Origin: Xenorhabdus mauleonii
GTDB lineage: Bacteria > Pseudomonadota > Gammaproteobacteria > Enterobacterales > Enterobacteriaceae
Assembly: GCF_900113945.1 (NCBI RefSeq)
Contig: NZ_FORG01000011.1
Coordinates: 1 to 64,000, forward strand
Length of the DNA: 64,000 bases
Direction: 5' to 3'
Shown here: positions 8,550-17,616 of the stretch, piece by piece
Layout of the letters: the number at the start of each line of letters is the position of its first letter
Numbering within the stretch: position 1 is the stretch's first letter
Translations under genes and position numbers: made by a program
The notes under the pieces: generated by a model
The model's input: the letters and a program-made list of their open reading frames with translations, nothing else
The model's database searches: none
Told to the model about the DNA's origin: nothing

Positions 8550-11500
8550 AGATCACTGAACTCTGTTTACGACGGCCGGTAATTGCCACCGCGCTGAGCA
8601 TTTTGCTGTTTATCAGCGGGTTATTTTCCCTTGGCCAGTTATCGGTGGGGCTCTATCCCACAGTCGATGCAGATGCTATCAGCATCAGCGCTTGGTATCC
8701 CGGGGCGTCCGCGGAACTGATGGATGGCCGTGTGACGTCTGAGGTACTCTCGGCCGTATCGGGCGTGGAAGATGTCAGTTACGTCACCAGTAACTCTGAA
8801 ACGGGTCACAGCGAAGTGGTGCTCAACCTGCGCCTGGGAAGTGATACACAAAAGGCACTGACGAATATCATGGAACGCGTTAACACCATCTCGCGTTTTC
8901 CCGCAGATATGGATCCACCGCAGATTCTGCATAAAGAACCGGAGCGTGCACCCGACTTCGCATTAACCTTCACCAGTGATACCATGCAGAATGCTCAGAT
9001 GTCTGATTATCTGACCCGGGTAGTAAAGCCGCGTCTGGAAGCCCTGCACGGGGTTGGCAGTGTCGAGATCCTGGGCAGTGGATATGCGATGCGCATCTGG
9101 CTGGATCCGCAGAGGATGGAACGTTACGGCGTCACTGCTGTAGATGTCAGCTCCAGCCTGAAGTCTGAAAATATCCAGCTTAATGCGGGCGTGCTGCGGG
9201 AGAATAACCAGCGATTTCAGCTGGTGCCCCGCACTGGCTTATCCACGGTCAGCGACTTTACCCGTCTGCCTATAGTAACGTCGGCAAATACAGCGCCGGT
9301 ACATCTTGGAGATGTAGCGAGGGTCGAACTGGGAGGCACCCAGCCACAGGTAAAATCTGTCTTCAATGGCAAGCCAGCCACCGTGGTGTTTATTCACTGG
9401 AAACACGGCAGTAATCCGCTGTTGGTGGGTGAAGAATTGCGCCGCACTATCGACGAACTGAGACTCAACTTTCCCTATGATTTAAAGGCTAATTTACTCA
9501 TCGACAGCAGCGAATACATCAGCGGTGCAGTCCATGAAGTCTTTCTGACCATTCTGCTTACCTGTGTTGCGGTGACACTGGCAATCTTCTTTGGCACCGG
9601 CACATTGCGGGCAGTCAGCATACCGATGGTAGCTATTCCGCTGTCTCTGGTCAGCGTTTGCCTACTGATCTGGCTGTGCGGCTTCTCGATCAATACGCTG
9701 ACACTGCTGGCAATGGTACTGGCAACCGGGCTGGTGGTGGATGATGCCATAATTGTACTAGATGTGGCTCTCCACCGGATACGGGAGGGTGACTCTCCCT
9801 GGCAAGCCACGTTAAAAGGCGTGCACGAGATCTCCAGTTCACTGGTGACCATGACACTGACGCTGGCCATCGCCTACCTGCCGTTAGCATTTATCGGCGG
9901 CATTGTTGGCAAGCTGTTCTCTGAGTTTGCCGTGACGCTGGCGGGGGCAGTCATCATCTCCGGCGTACTGGCGCTGACGCTGACACCGGTAATGTGCGCT
10001 CGACTGCTGTCGCAAAACCATCAGCAGTCCCGAATGGTCATGCATGTTGAGAGCCTGTTCGTAGTGCTGCGTCGCCGCTATGAGCGCTACCTAGTGAAAG
10101 TATTACGAACCGGTAATTTTCCACTGTGGATCTGGGCAATGACGCTTATTGGTGGTGTCTCACTGTTTTTGATGCTGCCACATGAACTGGCACCGAAAGA
10201 GGATCAGGGCAGCCTGATGGTGATAGCCGAAGGTCCGAGTGCGATGGATACCTCATATCTTGAAAAGCAGGCGCCCGCGCTTGAAGCAATCTATCACTCG
10301 ATCGCTGAAATCAGCAATTTCAACTATGTGCTTGGTGTACCAAATGATAACCAGTTGATCTCCTTTGCCCGTCTGACTGACTGGTCACAGCGCCAAAGGT
10401 CGGCGATGGAACTGCAACCAGAGCTACAGCGCAAACTAGCGACCATTCCTGCATTACAGTCCGTTGCCATCCTGCCATCTTCATTACCCGGCGTGGGAGG
10501 GCTGCCTTTCCAGTTTGTACTCAAGCACGAAGATAAGGATTACACCAAACTGGATGCACTCAGTAACGCCATGCTGCGTCGCATGCGAACCAGCGGCCTG
10601 TTCCTGTTTGTCACCAAAGATCTCAAATATGACGCCCCGCAAATTATTCTGCAGCTTGATCGTGAACAACTGGCTAAGTCAGGGATTACCTCAGCGGATG
10701 TCGGATACACCCTCAACCTGGCGTATGCCAACACCAAGTTGCAACCTTTCACCTACGAAGGCCGCAGCTATGATGTCATCCTCGGCCTCGATAAATCCAC
10801 CCAGCCAGCCATGCAAACTTTGCTGGATCTGCAAGTAAGAAGCACTAACGGCAGCCTGAGTCGTCTGGGAAGCTTTATGACACCGCAAAATCAGGTCGTG
10901 CCTACATCGCTGAAAACCTTCCAGAAACAGGCTGCTGTCACGCTTCAGGGCGTATTGATGCCCGGCGTCGGTCAGTCGCAGGCAGTGGAATTCAGCCGTC
11001 AGATACTGGCTGACTTTAAAGCGCGCGGTGTTTCATACGACCTGGCGGGTGAAACCCGGCAAAGCGAAGAAGAGGGGCAACGCCTGTTGATCGCCTTTGC
11101 GGTTGCCCTGGTAGGTATTTACTGCCTACTCACGTTACAACTGACCAGCCTCTGGGATCCGTTAATTGTGTTGTTTGGCAGCATTCCCTTCTCGGTCTTT
11201 GGCGCACTGCTGGCGTTACTCTGGTTCGGGATACCACTGGATTTGTTCACCCAAGTCGGCATCCTGACGCTGGTCGGCCTGATCAGTAAACAGGGTATCC
11301 TAATGGTGCACACGGCCAACACCCTGAGTGAACGTGGGGTAAAAAACATCTGGTTAGCGATAACTCGTGCTTCCGCGTCCCGTCTGCGCGCTATCATTCT
11401 GACCTCGTTGACGATGGTACTGGGTGCGATGCCGTTGCTGTTCGCCTCAGGTCCCGCAGCAAAATCGCGTTTTGAGCTGGGACTGGTCATTGTCTCAGGG

Positions 11501-11587
11501 ATGCTGTTGGGATCGTTCCTGACACTCTTCCTGTTGCCATCACTCTATCTTTTCGTGCACAGAAATCGAATGGAGCCACGTCAGTGA
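8546..11587 (+). CDS. RND-family inner-membrane efflux transporter (AcrB/HAE-1 type)
   Basis: A 1013-residue RND pump, the usual length for the AcrB/MexB family. It has the N-terminal membrane helix after RRPVIATALSILLF, two large periplasmic loops, and the central membrane block with the conserved GLVVDDAIIVLD motif (about residue 395), which carries the paired aspartates of the proton relay. The second half repeats the architecture and ends with TLVGLISKQGILMVH and a final membrane helix. It works as a trimer with the adaptor encoded upstream. Overlaps of 4 bases on both sides place it in one operon with the biosynthetic genes, so product export is the likely function. Confidence 0.92.
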   Translation: MKITELCLRRPVIATALSILLFISGLFSLGQLSVGLYPTVDADAISISAWYPGASAELMDGRVTSEVLSAVSGVEDVSYVTSNSETGHSEVVLNLRLGSDTQKALTNIMERVNTISRFPADMDPPQILHKEPERAPDFALTFTSDTMQNAQMSDYLTRVVKPRLEALHGVGSVEILGSGYAMRIWLDPQRMERYGVTAVDVSSSLKSENIQLNAGVLRENNQRFQLVPRTGLSTVSDFTRLPIVTSANTAPVHLGDVARVELGGTQPQVKSVFNGKPATVVFIHWKHGSNPLLVGEELRRTIDELRLNFPYDLKANLLIDSSEYISGAVHEVFLTILLTCVAVTLAIFFGTGTLRAVSIPMVAIPLSLVSVCLLIWLCGFSINTLTLLAMVLATGLVVDDAIIVLDVALHRIREGDSPWQATLKGVHEISSSLVTMTLTLAIAYLPLAFIGGIVGKLFSEFAVTLAGAVIISGVLALTLTPVMCARLLSQNHQQSRMVMHVESLFVVLRRRYERYLVKVLRTGNFPLWIWAMTLIGGVSLFLMLPHELAPKEDQGSLMVIAEGPSAMDTSYLEKQAPALEAIYHSIAEISNFNYVLGVPNDNQLISFARLTDWSQRQRSAMELQPELQRKLATIPALQSVAILPSSLPGVGGLPFQFVLKHEDKDYTKLDALSNAMLRRMRTSGLFLFVTKDLKYDAPQIILQLDREQLAKSGITSADVGYTLNLAYANTKLQPFTYEGRSYDVILGLDKSTQPAMQTLLDLQVRSTNGSLSRLGSFMTPQNQVVPTSLKTFQKQAAVTLQGVLMPGVGQSQAVEFSRQILADFKARGVSYDLAGETRQSEEEGQRLLIAFAVALVGIYCLLTLQLTSLWDPLIVLFGSIPFSVFGALLALLWFGIPLDLFTQVGILTLVGLISKQGILMVHTANTLSERGVKNIWLAITRASASRLRAIILTSLTMVLGAMPLLFASGPAAKSRFELGLVIVSGMLLGSFLTLFLLPSLYLFVHRNRMEPRQ

Positions 11588-12531
11588 ACCTCACCATAAA
11601 TGATATTGGTATTTATCTGCCAGAAACCACGATTGCGCTGGATCAGATTCGCATGGAACCGCGGTTGTCAGACGCAGAGATCAAAGTCTATCAACGCTTC
11701 TATGGCCTTAAGCGCGTCGCGATCAGTGATATCTCGCTGGAAGATATGATGTTCCGTGCAGCCCAAGACGCCCTAGCACGAAGCCACGTGGCAGCAGTAA
11801 ACATCAGGCTGCTGGCGCACATCCATACTTCCCCGGAAACGCATATCTGGCCTAACGATTTGTTGGCCCGATTGTGCCGTCGTCTGAAGTTGCAGAATGC
11901 CACTGTACTGGCAGTTCATACCAATAACTGCGCATCCACTTTGAGCGGATTGATGCTCAGTCAAAACTACCTTGCGGGAACTGGGGGGGACGGCTATGCG
12001 CTGTTACTGACAGCTGATCTTACTTTCAGCGGTATTTTACAACAGATCCCAAATACTACTCTGTGCGGCGACGCAGCCACGGCCTGTATCATTAGCCTGA
12101 ATGGCAGCGGGGCAGTGATGAAATCTGTTGAGCTGGACTATTTCGGCGAACATGCTAAAGGACCTTGGCAGTCGGAAGAGGAGCAAGCCCGTTTCGAAAG
12201 CGGCTACACGCAGCGCCTTGCCGCCATCATGCAACGCAGTCGTCAACAGGCGGGACTCAAATGGGATCAAATTCGCTGGATTTTTCCCCACAATGTCAAT
12301 GTCATCTCCTGGCGTAATGTCGCCGCCAAACTGAATGTACCATTAAGCAAAATCTATCTGGAAAAGTTGCCTGAACTGGGTCACTGCTTCGGGGCGGATA
12401 TCTTTATTAACTGGCGTTTTGCCAGCCAGACACTTCAACCCGGGGATCACATTATGGTGGCCACGGTAGGGTTAGGCGCAATATTTGGCTCGGCCGTCTT
12501 TCAGCTTGCGGAACAGGAACCTTCATCATGA
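11584..12531 (+). CDS. Ketosynthase III (FabH-like) with Cys-His-His active site
   Basis: A 315-residue KSIII. The nucleophile Cys116 lies in HTNNCASTLSGL, the first catalytic His236 in IFPHNVNVISWR, and the position normally held by Asn is His267 in LGHCFGADIFINW. The resulting Cys-His-His set departs from the Cys-His-Asn triad of housekeeping FabH and is shared with the paralogue at 16288. Such KSIII enzymes condense or transfer acyl groups between CoA and carrier proteins. The gene overlaps the RND gene upstream and the adenylation gene downstream by 4 bases each. The substrate is unknown. Residue assignments come from hand alignment. Confidence 0.8.
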   Translation: MNLTINDIGIYLPETTIALDQIRMEPRLSDAEIKVYQRFYGLKRVAISDISLEDMMFRAAQDALARSHVAAVNIRLLAHIHTSPETHIWPNDLLARLCRRLKLQNATVLAVHTNNCASTLSGLMLSQNYLAGTGGDGYALLLTADLTFSGILQQIPNTTLCGDAATACIISLNGSGAVMKSVELDYFGEHAKGPWQSEEEQARFESGYTQRLAAIMQRSRQQAGLKWDQIRWIFPHNVNVISWRNVAAKLNVPLSKIYLEKLPELGHCFGADIFINWRFASQTLQPGDHIMVATVGLGAIFGSAVFQLAEQEPSS

Positions 12532-14126
12532 CAACGTGCCACCATTTAGGGCAATTACTGCAGGCTGCAGCCACGAAATATGAGGATTCTGAAGCGCTAT
12601 CGATAAAAGATGACAGCTGGAGTTACCAGCAGCTACATGAATTTGCTGCGCTGCTGGCCAGAGGCTTTGCTTTGTCGCAGGGAAAATATTGCGCGCTACT
12701 CGGACCGCGCCACATCGGCACGCTGGCCGGTGTGATAGCCGCTTTATGCTACGGCAAAACCTATCTACCGCTTAATGAAGAGGATCCTGCGGAACGGTTT
12801 GAACTACTGGCACGCAGTACAGGTTTCGATCTTCTGGTCACGCGTGAGCAGGAGCGTGGGCTGCTGCAAACACTGCTGGCGCAGAGTGAACCGCCGCTGG
12901 TAGTCATTCTCACAGATTGCCAGCGCATTCCGGACTGGTGTCGTGACTATCCGCAGCATCATTTCCTCGGAATAGATGATCTTGCTGTACTGCCTGTCGC
13001 AGAGCCATGCAGTGATAATCCACATGCCTACCTGATGTTCACCTCTGGCAGTACCGGTACGCCCAAGGGTGTTGAGGTTTCCCACGCCAATGTGGTTCGT
13101 TACGTCGAAAATACCGTAGCGCTGTATGAACCCAACCATAACGACCGTTTTTCCCAGCTGGCGCCATTAAGTTTCGATTTTTCTGTGCATGACCTGTTTG
13201 TCCCCTGGGCTGTCGGTGCATCAACACACGTATTCGACGGTAGCCAGAGTATGGCGTTGGGTCGATTAATTGATGAGAAACGGCTGACGTTCTGGGCTTC
13301 AGTACCATCAACTGCGCTCTGGCTAAAGCGATTGCGCCAGCTGACGCCGGGGGCATTCCCGTATTTGCGGCAGTCGCTGTTCTGCGGGGAACCCCTGTTA
13401 CATGGCGCTGCAGAAAGCTGGCAGGAAGCCGCACCATACTCGCGTATTGACAACATCTATGGCCCCACCGAAGCCACCGTCGCAGTATGCGGTTACCGCT
13501 GGAAAAGAGATCCCTCTCAGGCTGCAGGCGCAGTGGTGCCGATTGGTTATCCCTATCCGGGAACCCTACTGAAAATTGGCCGCTCACGTCAGGATGGTCG
13601 TGTCAGCGATGAAGGTGAACTGTGGATCGGCGGTGAACAGGTCGTGCAGGGCTATTGGCTTGGTTTGCCAGTGAAGACAGACAACTTCGTTATCGAAAAT
13701 GGTGAAGCCTGGTATCGCACGGGGGACTGGGCAATGCTGGATTCCGGGGGATGCCTACATTTTCTTGGCCGCTGTGACGATCAGCTGAAAATTCAGGGGC
13801 AACGGATCGAACGGCTGGAAATTGAATCCATGCTGCGACAGGTATCAGGAACCGAAGATGTTGCAGTGGTGGGCTGGCCGGTCATTGAAGGCAACAGTGT
13901 CGAGCGGCTGGTGTTTTTTGTTGGCGCACACCACAAAAGCAATCTGGAGTTACGCAAATTATGCCAAGAAACAATGCCACGCATTATGTGGCCAGGCAAG
14001 CTGGTGCTAGGCGCGATCCCGAAAAACCGCAATGGCAAAACTGACTATAAACAACTGCGCGTTGAACTGGAGGCAGATAGTCATACCTGCTGCGGCGCAG
14101 AACAACGTGTCACCGGACAAAGGTAA
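12528..14126 (+). CDS. Stand-alone amino-acid adenylation enzyme
   Basis: A 532-residue stand-alone adenylation domain. Motifs are YLMFTSGSTGTPKGVEVSH (A3), LAPLSFDFSVHDLFVPWAVG (A4, with the aspartate that binds the alpha-amino group in NRPS domains), NIYGPTEATV (A5), the YRTGDWAM segment (A7), FLGRCDDQLKIQGQRIE (A8) and NRNGKTDYKQL (A10). The A4 core resembles that of prolyl-AMP ligases of pyrrole pathways (PigI, PltF), so activation of an amino acid, possibly proline, and loading of the carrier protein at 1563 is the most reasonable reading. It overlaps the KSIII gene by 4 bases. The substrate call is tentative. Confidence 0.75.
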   Translation: MTTCHHLGQLLQAAATKYEDSEALSIKDDSWSYQQLHEFAALLARGFALSQGKYCALLGPRHIGTLAGVIAALCYGKTYLPLNEEDPAERFELLARSTGFDLLVTREQERGLLQTLLAQSEPPLVVILTDCQRIPDWCRDYPQHHFLGIDDLAVLPVAEPCSDNPHAYLMFTSGSTGTPKGVEVSHANVVRYVENTVALYEPNHNDRFSQLAPLSFDFSVHDLFVPWAVGASTHVFDGSQSMALGRLIDEKRLTFWASVPSTALWLKRLRQLTPGAFPYLRQSLFCGEPLLHGAAESWQEAAPYSRIDNIYGPTEATVAVCGYRWKRDPSQAAGAVVPIGYPYPGTLLKIGRSRQDGRVSDEGELWIGGEQVVQGYWLGLPVKTDNFVIENGEAWYRTGDWAMLDSGGCLHFLGRCDDQLKIQGQRIERLEIESMLRQVSGTEDVAVVGWPVIEGNSVERLVFFVGAHHKSNLELRKLCQETMPRIMWPGKLVLGAIPKNRNGKTDYKQLRVELEADSHTCCGAEQRVTGQR

Positions 14127-14128
14127 AC

Positions 14129-14439
14129 ATGTGCGGGCAAGGGCACGAGCTGCTGGCATATTGTTTACACACCCATGGCCAGTATGCCCAGGATGTCTGG
14201 CTTAAAGGGGCAATCTGTGCCAGTTACGAGACCCGCTATCCCACCATGATGCTGCAGATGATTGAGCAGGCACTCGGGCAGGCCGGGATGTGCGCAAGCG
14301 CTGCCATCATTTTCTGCTTGATTACCTTTTTCCCAGGCAAATTACTGAGATGTCGCTGCTGTGCAGCCGTAATATGAAAACGACTATCTTGCGCTACAGC
14401 ACCTTATAACACCGGCTGCCTGTATCGTGAAGAAGTAGG
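14129..14439 (+). pseudogene. Decayed C-terminal fragment of another ketosynthase III
   Basis: The first frame (AYCLHTHGQYAQDVWL...YETRYPTMMLQMIEQALGQAG) aligns by eye with the AHAIHTWPGYAHGIWL...LGQTG region of the 16288 ketosynthase. After about 14290 the similarity moves to another frame, giving LDYLFPRQITEMSLLCSRNM, the equivalent of the (I/V)PHN segment but with the catalytic His changed to Arg. After a further shift the frame reads on to a stop at about 14439. The N-terminal two-thirds, including the cysteine region, is missing. The piece is therefore a frameshifted remnant of a third family copy lying between intact genes, probably left by a tandem duplication and deletion. Confidence 0.6.
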
Positions 14440-14448
14440 AGGTACGTA

Positions 14449-15381
14449 ATGCAACATACTTTAACCGACACCCTTCCTGATCAGGGATGTGGTGTGGCGC
14501 ACTATTGCTGGAATTCAGTGCTGGGGGAGGTATCAGCCAGCCTATGGTACCCCGCCTTCATCGGTACGGGTAAGGCAGTACATTACCTGCGTGTACTGCA
14601 GGCCCAGGCCGAAGAGGGGGCGATCCCCAGCAGTGAGTGCTGGCCGTTGGTCATCATGTCACATGGCGCAGGCGGGTCGCGCTTTGATCAGTACTATCTG
14701 GCTGAATGCCTGGCAGCGCGGGGATTTGCGGTGTTAACCGTCGATCACCGGGATATTCAGGACGGGCAACAACGCTGGCGGAATCTGCTGACGCGGCCAT
14801 TGCGTCTGACTCTCGCTCAGCAAGCATTACGGCATGAAGTCCTAGCGGAAAATATCGACTTCTCGCGACCGCTGTTAATCGGCCATTCTGCTGGTGCGTA
14901 CGATGTGCTGGTGAAATGCGGTTGTACACCGCGTTTCGAACTGGAAGAAGAGTTCAGTTCGGTGTTAACCGAACTGGCGGCCTTTGACAGTGCGGTATGT
15001 CGCCTGGCTTCGCCACTTGGCGTCGTGTTAATGGCTCCTGCGCTCTCTAACCTGTTCCCGTCAGAGTCATTGTCCTCGCTGGAGATCCCAGCGCTGATTA
15101 TTTCAGCAGACCAGGATGGCGTGCGCATGCTGGGAACTCCCGCGGATTATGCGGCGCGTCTACCAACCGTCATTCACCACACGCTGTCGGGTGCCGGTCA
15201 CTATGCTTTTGTTCATGAAAATCCTCCGATACTCCAGGCGCTGAACCCCGTGGTGAGCAGCGGGGACGTGCGGCCGCGCAAACAACTGCATGAAGAGATC
15301 ATCAACCATTTAATGGCTTTCTGCGATCGGTTATGCCATGGGGAGCTAACACTTACACAAGGAGCAACACAATATGTTTGA
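14449..15381 (+). CDS. Alpha/beta hydrolase (dienelactone-hydrolase/PAF-acetylhydrolase-like)
   Basis: A 310-residue alpha/beta hydrolase. The oxyanion-loop motif VIMSHGAGGSRFDQY and VLTVDHRD precede the nucleophile elbow LLIGHSAGAYD (Ser147). The acid is probably the Asp in IISADQDG and the base the His in SGAGHYAF. It resembles esterases of the platelet-activating-factor acetylhydrolase group and could act as a thioesterase or esterase that releases or tailors the product. AGGAGG lies 7 bases before the ATG. It overlaps the transglutaminase-like gene by 8 bases. No signal peptide is visible, so it is probably cytoplasmic. Confidence 0.8.
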   Translation: MQHTLTDTLPDQGCGVAHYCWNSVLGEVSASLWYPAFIGTGKAVHYLRVLQAQAEEGAIPSSECWPLVIMSHGAGGSRFDQYYLAECLAARGFAVLTVDHRDIQDGQQRWRNLLTRPLRLTLAQQALRHEVLAENIDFSRPLLIGHSAGAYDVLVKCGCTPRFELEEEFSSVLTELAAFDSAVCRLASPLGVVLMAPALSNLFPSESLSSLEIPALIISADQDGVRMLGTPADYAARLPTVIHHTLSGAGHYAFVHENPPILQALNPVVSSGDVRPRKQLHEEIINHLMAFCDRLCHGELTLTQGATQYV

Positions 15382-16300
15382 TCCAGTCTGTCACTACAGG
15401 CAGCACACAGCTGTGACCCAGCCGGGACGTTTTGCCGCAGCGCTGGATGCATTACCTGACGATGTGGATGGATTAATTGGTGCGGTGCAGAATCTGCTGA
15501 TTCATTATCAGACGGATAAAGCCAAACTGTCGCCAGAGATCATCGCTGCCCGCAGCGCAGAAGTGGATTTGCGCTGGACAGAGACGATGCTTGCCCGTCT
15601 GATTCAATTACAGGACGGAAACTTGCTTTATCCCCGTGAACCAGTGAAACGCCTGCTATGTACCTGCCGCGATTTTGCTGTATTGCTGTGCGCTTTCATG
15701 CGCCATAAGCAGATCTCGGCCCGCGTTCGTTATGGCTTTGCGCACGATCAATACAAGCCTGAACGGCCGATGCATGACCATGTACTGGTGGAATACTGGG
15801 ATGGACAGCAGTGGCGTTATGCCGAAAGCCGTCTGCATGTGCTGCCGGAACCTCTGCTGGATATTGAACAGACAAATTTTCCGCATGAACTGTTCTTTAG
15901 CGGCGGAGAAATATGGCGTCAGATCCGGACCGGCTCTCTCAGAGAGCGTGCTTTCAGTGGTTACCACTTTGATGACGACTATGGCCAGTGGACCGTGCGT
16001 AACCTGTTTCTGCTCGATATGACCTCACTATGCGACTACGAACCTCTCATGTGGGATGCATGGGGAGTATTGCTGGAGGAAAAACCCGGCGCACGTGTTA
16101 CGCATGCTGACCAGTTGGCGTTGCTCGACAGCCTAGCTCAACGGGATCCTTGTGATGCCTCAGACTGTGAGGCACTGCGTAACGCTTTGCTGGCCTGTCC
16201 TGAACTCTGTTGCCAGCAAGATGTTCACAGCTTCAGCCCGGTGAAAGGTGCTTACCGCGTCAATCTCCATAAGAACAGGGAGGAGCCATGCGTCATATGA
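15374..16300 (+). CDS. Transglutaminase-fold protein
   Basis: A 308-residue protein with a papain/transglutaminase-like core. Cys98 lies in LLCTCRDFAVLLCAF, the histidine in MHDHVLVEYW (His134 or His136), and an acidic residue follows in WRYAESRLHV. This order and spacing is that of bacterial transglutaminase-like domains, which can act as amidases, amide synthases or acyltransferases. The open frame overlaps the hydrolase gene upstream by 8 bases and the KSIII gene downstream by 13 bases. In a cluster with a carrier protein it could form or cleave an amide or thioester bond; that role is inference. The C-terminal 100 residues show no recognisable domain. Confidence 0.7.
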   Translation: MFDPVCHYRQHTAVTQPGRFAAALDALPDDVDGLIGAVQNLLIHYQTDKAKLSPEIIAARSAEVDLRWTETMLARLIQLQDGNLLYPREPVKRLLCTCRDFAVLLCAFMRHKQISARVRYGFAHDQYKPERPMHDHVLVEYWDGQQWRYAESRLHVLPEPLLDIEQTNFPHELFFSGGEIWRQIRTGSLRERAFSGYHFDDDYGQWTVRNLFLLDMTSLCDYEPLMWDAWGVLLEEKPGARVTHADQLALLDSLAQRDPCDASDCEALRNALLACPELCCQQDVHSFSPVKGAYRVNLHKNREEPCVI

Positions 16301-17229
16301 CCCTAGATAGACTGTCCAGCTATCTGCCCGCCACGACTCTGGTGCTTGAGCGCGATTATGAGCGCCTCGGCATTTCGCAGAATCAGGCACGGGTGTTCAG
16401 CCGTATGTATGAACTACCCAATTGCCCGATAGAAGAGGGGGATGAACTTAACATGCTGCAGCAAACCTGCGAGGAGTTGCTGGAAGACGATGACCAGTTG
16501 CGTCAAAAAATCGGCATCGTGATATATGCTCATACTGGCGCCGTCAGCGGTGTGTGGGGGCAAAGCATTGTTACTCAACTAGTGCGAGCTCTGGGGCTGC
16601 AGCATGCAATGCCGCTGGCTACCTGCAGCAATAACTGCGTGGCGATTTTTTCCGCATTGGATATAGCGAGACACTATCTGCAGGGTACAACCCCTGATAC
16701 AAAAGCACTGATAGTGGTGGGCGAAATTGCTGACAATGTTGAGCTACGTGTAGTGGCAAACGTAGCGATTGTTGGCGACGGTGCAGGAGCAGGTATCTTC
16801 TCGCTGGCCGGTTCTGGTCCAAAGGTGCTGGCTCACGCCATTCATACCTGGCCAGGCTATGCCCATGGTATCTGGCTTCCTACAAACTCTGAATGCTACA
16901 AAGATTTTGAACTGCACTATCAGTTTCGCCTGAAGGCTGTGATTGACGATGTGCTGGGACAAACGGGAACAACACTGGATCAGATTAGCTGGGTTGTGCC
17001 CCATAACGTCAATATCTGGATGTGGCGAAGGGCAGCAACGTATCTTGGCTTCTCGCTGGAGAAAATATTCCTGAGTAATATCCGCCGAACGGCTCACTGT
17101 TTAGGTGCAGATATGTTCATCAATTTTCATTCGTTGCAGGAAGGTGTTGAATTTCAGGGCGGCGATAAAGTGCTGATGGTTTCCACAGGGGTGGGTGGGG
17201 TATTTGGCGCTGCGTTGTTTCAGTATTAA
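16288..17229 (+). CDS. Ketosynthase III (FabH-like), second Cys-His-His copy
   Basis: A 313-residue paralogue of the 11584 enzyme. Cys117 lies in TCSNNCVAIFSAL, the first His in WVVPHNVNIWMWR, and a His occupies the usual Asn position in RTAHCLGADMFINF. The shared HCxGAD block suggests both belong to one subfamily. An ATG occurs at 16288 and another at 16297; a GGAGG at 16279-16283 favours the first. Two KSIII enzymes, one Ser variant and one remnant in a single cluster suggest successive condensations or a heterodimer. The natural substrate is unknown. Confidence 0.8.
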   Translation: MRHMTLDRLSSYLPATTLVLERDYERLGISQNQARVFSRMYELPNCPIEEGDELNMLQQTCEELLEDDDQLRQKIGIVIYAHTGAVSGVWGQSIVTQLVRALGLQHAMPLATCSNNCVAIFSALDIARHYLQGTTPDTKALIVVGEIADNVELRVVANVAIVGDGAGAGIFSLAGSGPKVLAHAIHTWPGYAHGIWLPTNSECYKDFELHYQFRLKAVIDDVLGQTGTTLDQISWVVPHNVNIWMWRRAATYLGFSLEKIFLSNIRRTAHCLGADMFINFHSLQEGVEFQGGDKVLMVSTGVGGVFGAALFQY

Positions 17230-17254
17230 TTCACTATCTTATGAGGATCTGATA

Positions 17255-17518
17255 ATGACTTATGAAATCAGCCAGGTGGCAATTTACGGGCTAACCACAC
17301 TGACAATTACAAAATTATTTACGTCGGTATGGTTATTCGGTGAGGTAATTATTGTCACCTTATTATTTACCGTCAGATCACGCAAATTAATGCGAATTTC
17401 GCTGCCTGGTGGCGTCAATGTTGATAACGCCAGCCGTACGAGATCGTTGCACGTATTATCACTCTTTTCACTGCTTGCTTCGGCAAGACTGGTACTGTGC
17501 CTGATAATGGGGCAGTAG
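17255..17518 (+). CDS. Small two-helix membrane protein, unknown function
   Basis: An 87-residue hydrophobic protein with one long membrane segment near residues 8-36 (VAIYGLTTLTITKLFTSVW and onward) and a second at the C-terminus (SLFSLLASARLVLCLIMG), separated by a basic, polar stretch. The start at 17255 is preferred because GAGGA lies 7 bases upstream. An upstream in-frame extension would overlap the ketosynthase gene. It is the last gene before a weak hairpin. No family was recognised. A role linked to export or product immunity is possible but unsupported. Confidence 0.55.
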   Translation: MTYEISQVAIYGLTTLTITKLFTSVWLFGEVIIVTLLFTVRSRKLMRISLPGGVNVDNASRTRSLHVLSLFSLLASARLVLCLIMGQ

Positions 17519-17520
17519 TT

Positions 17521-17555
17521 ACTGACATTAATCACTTCGATTGACGTCAGTTTTT
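17521..17555 (+). terminator. Hairpin followed by five T
   Basis: ACTGAC pairs with GTCAGT and, inside it, AATC pairs with GATT. TTTTT follows the hairpin. It lies between the small membrane protein gene and the decarboxylase gene, which has its own AAGGA site, so it may partly separate their transcription. Confidence 0.45.
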
Positions 17556-17616
17556 ATCTGTAAGCATTTTATTACCAATGACGTCACTGATATTTACGTT
17601 AATTTAAGGATAAATT

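Noticed and set aside
9475-9870. 131-residue minus-strand ORF inside the RND gene
   Set aside because: It is a shadow of the RND coding strand, with no family resemblance or start signal. Other minus-strand ORFs within the GC-rich cluster and darB were dismissed for the same reason.
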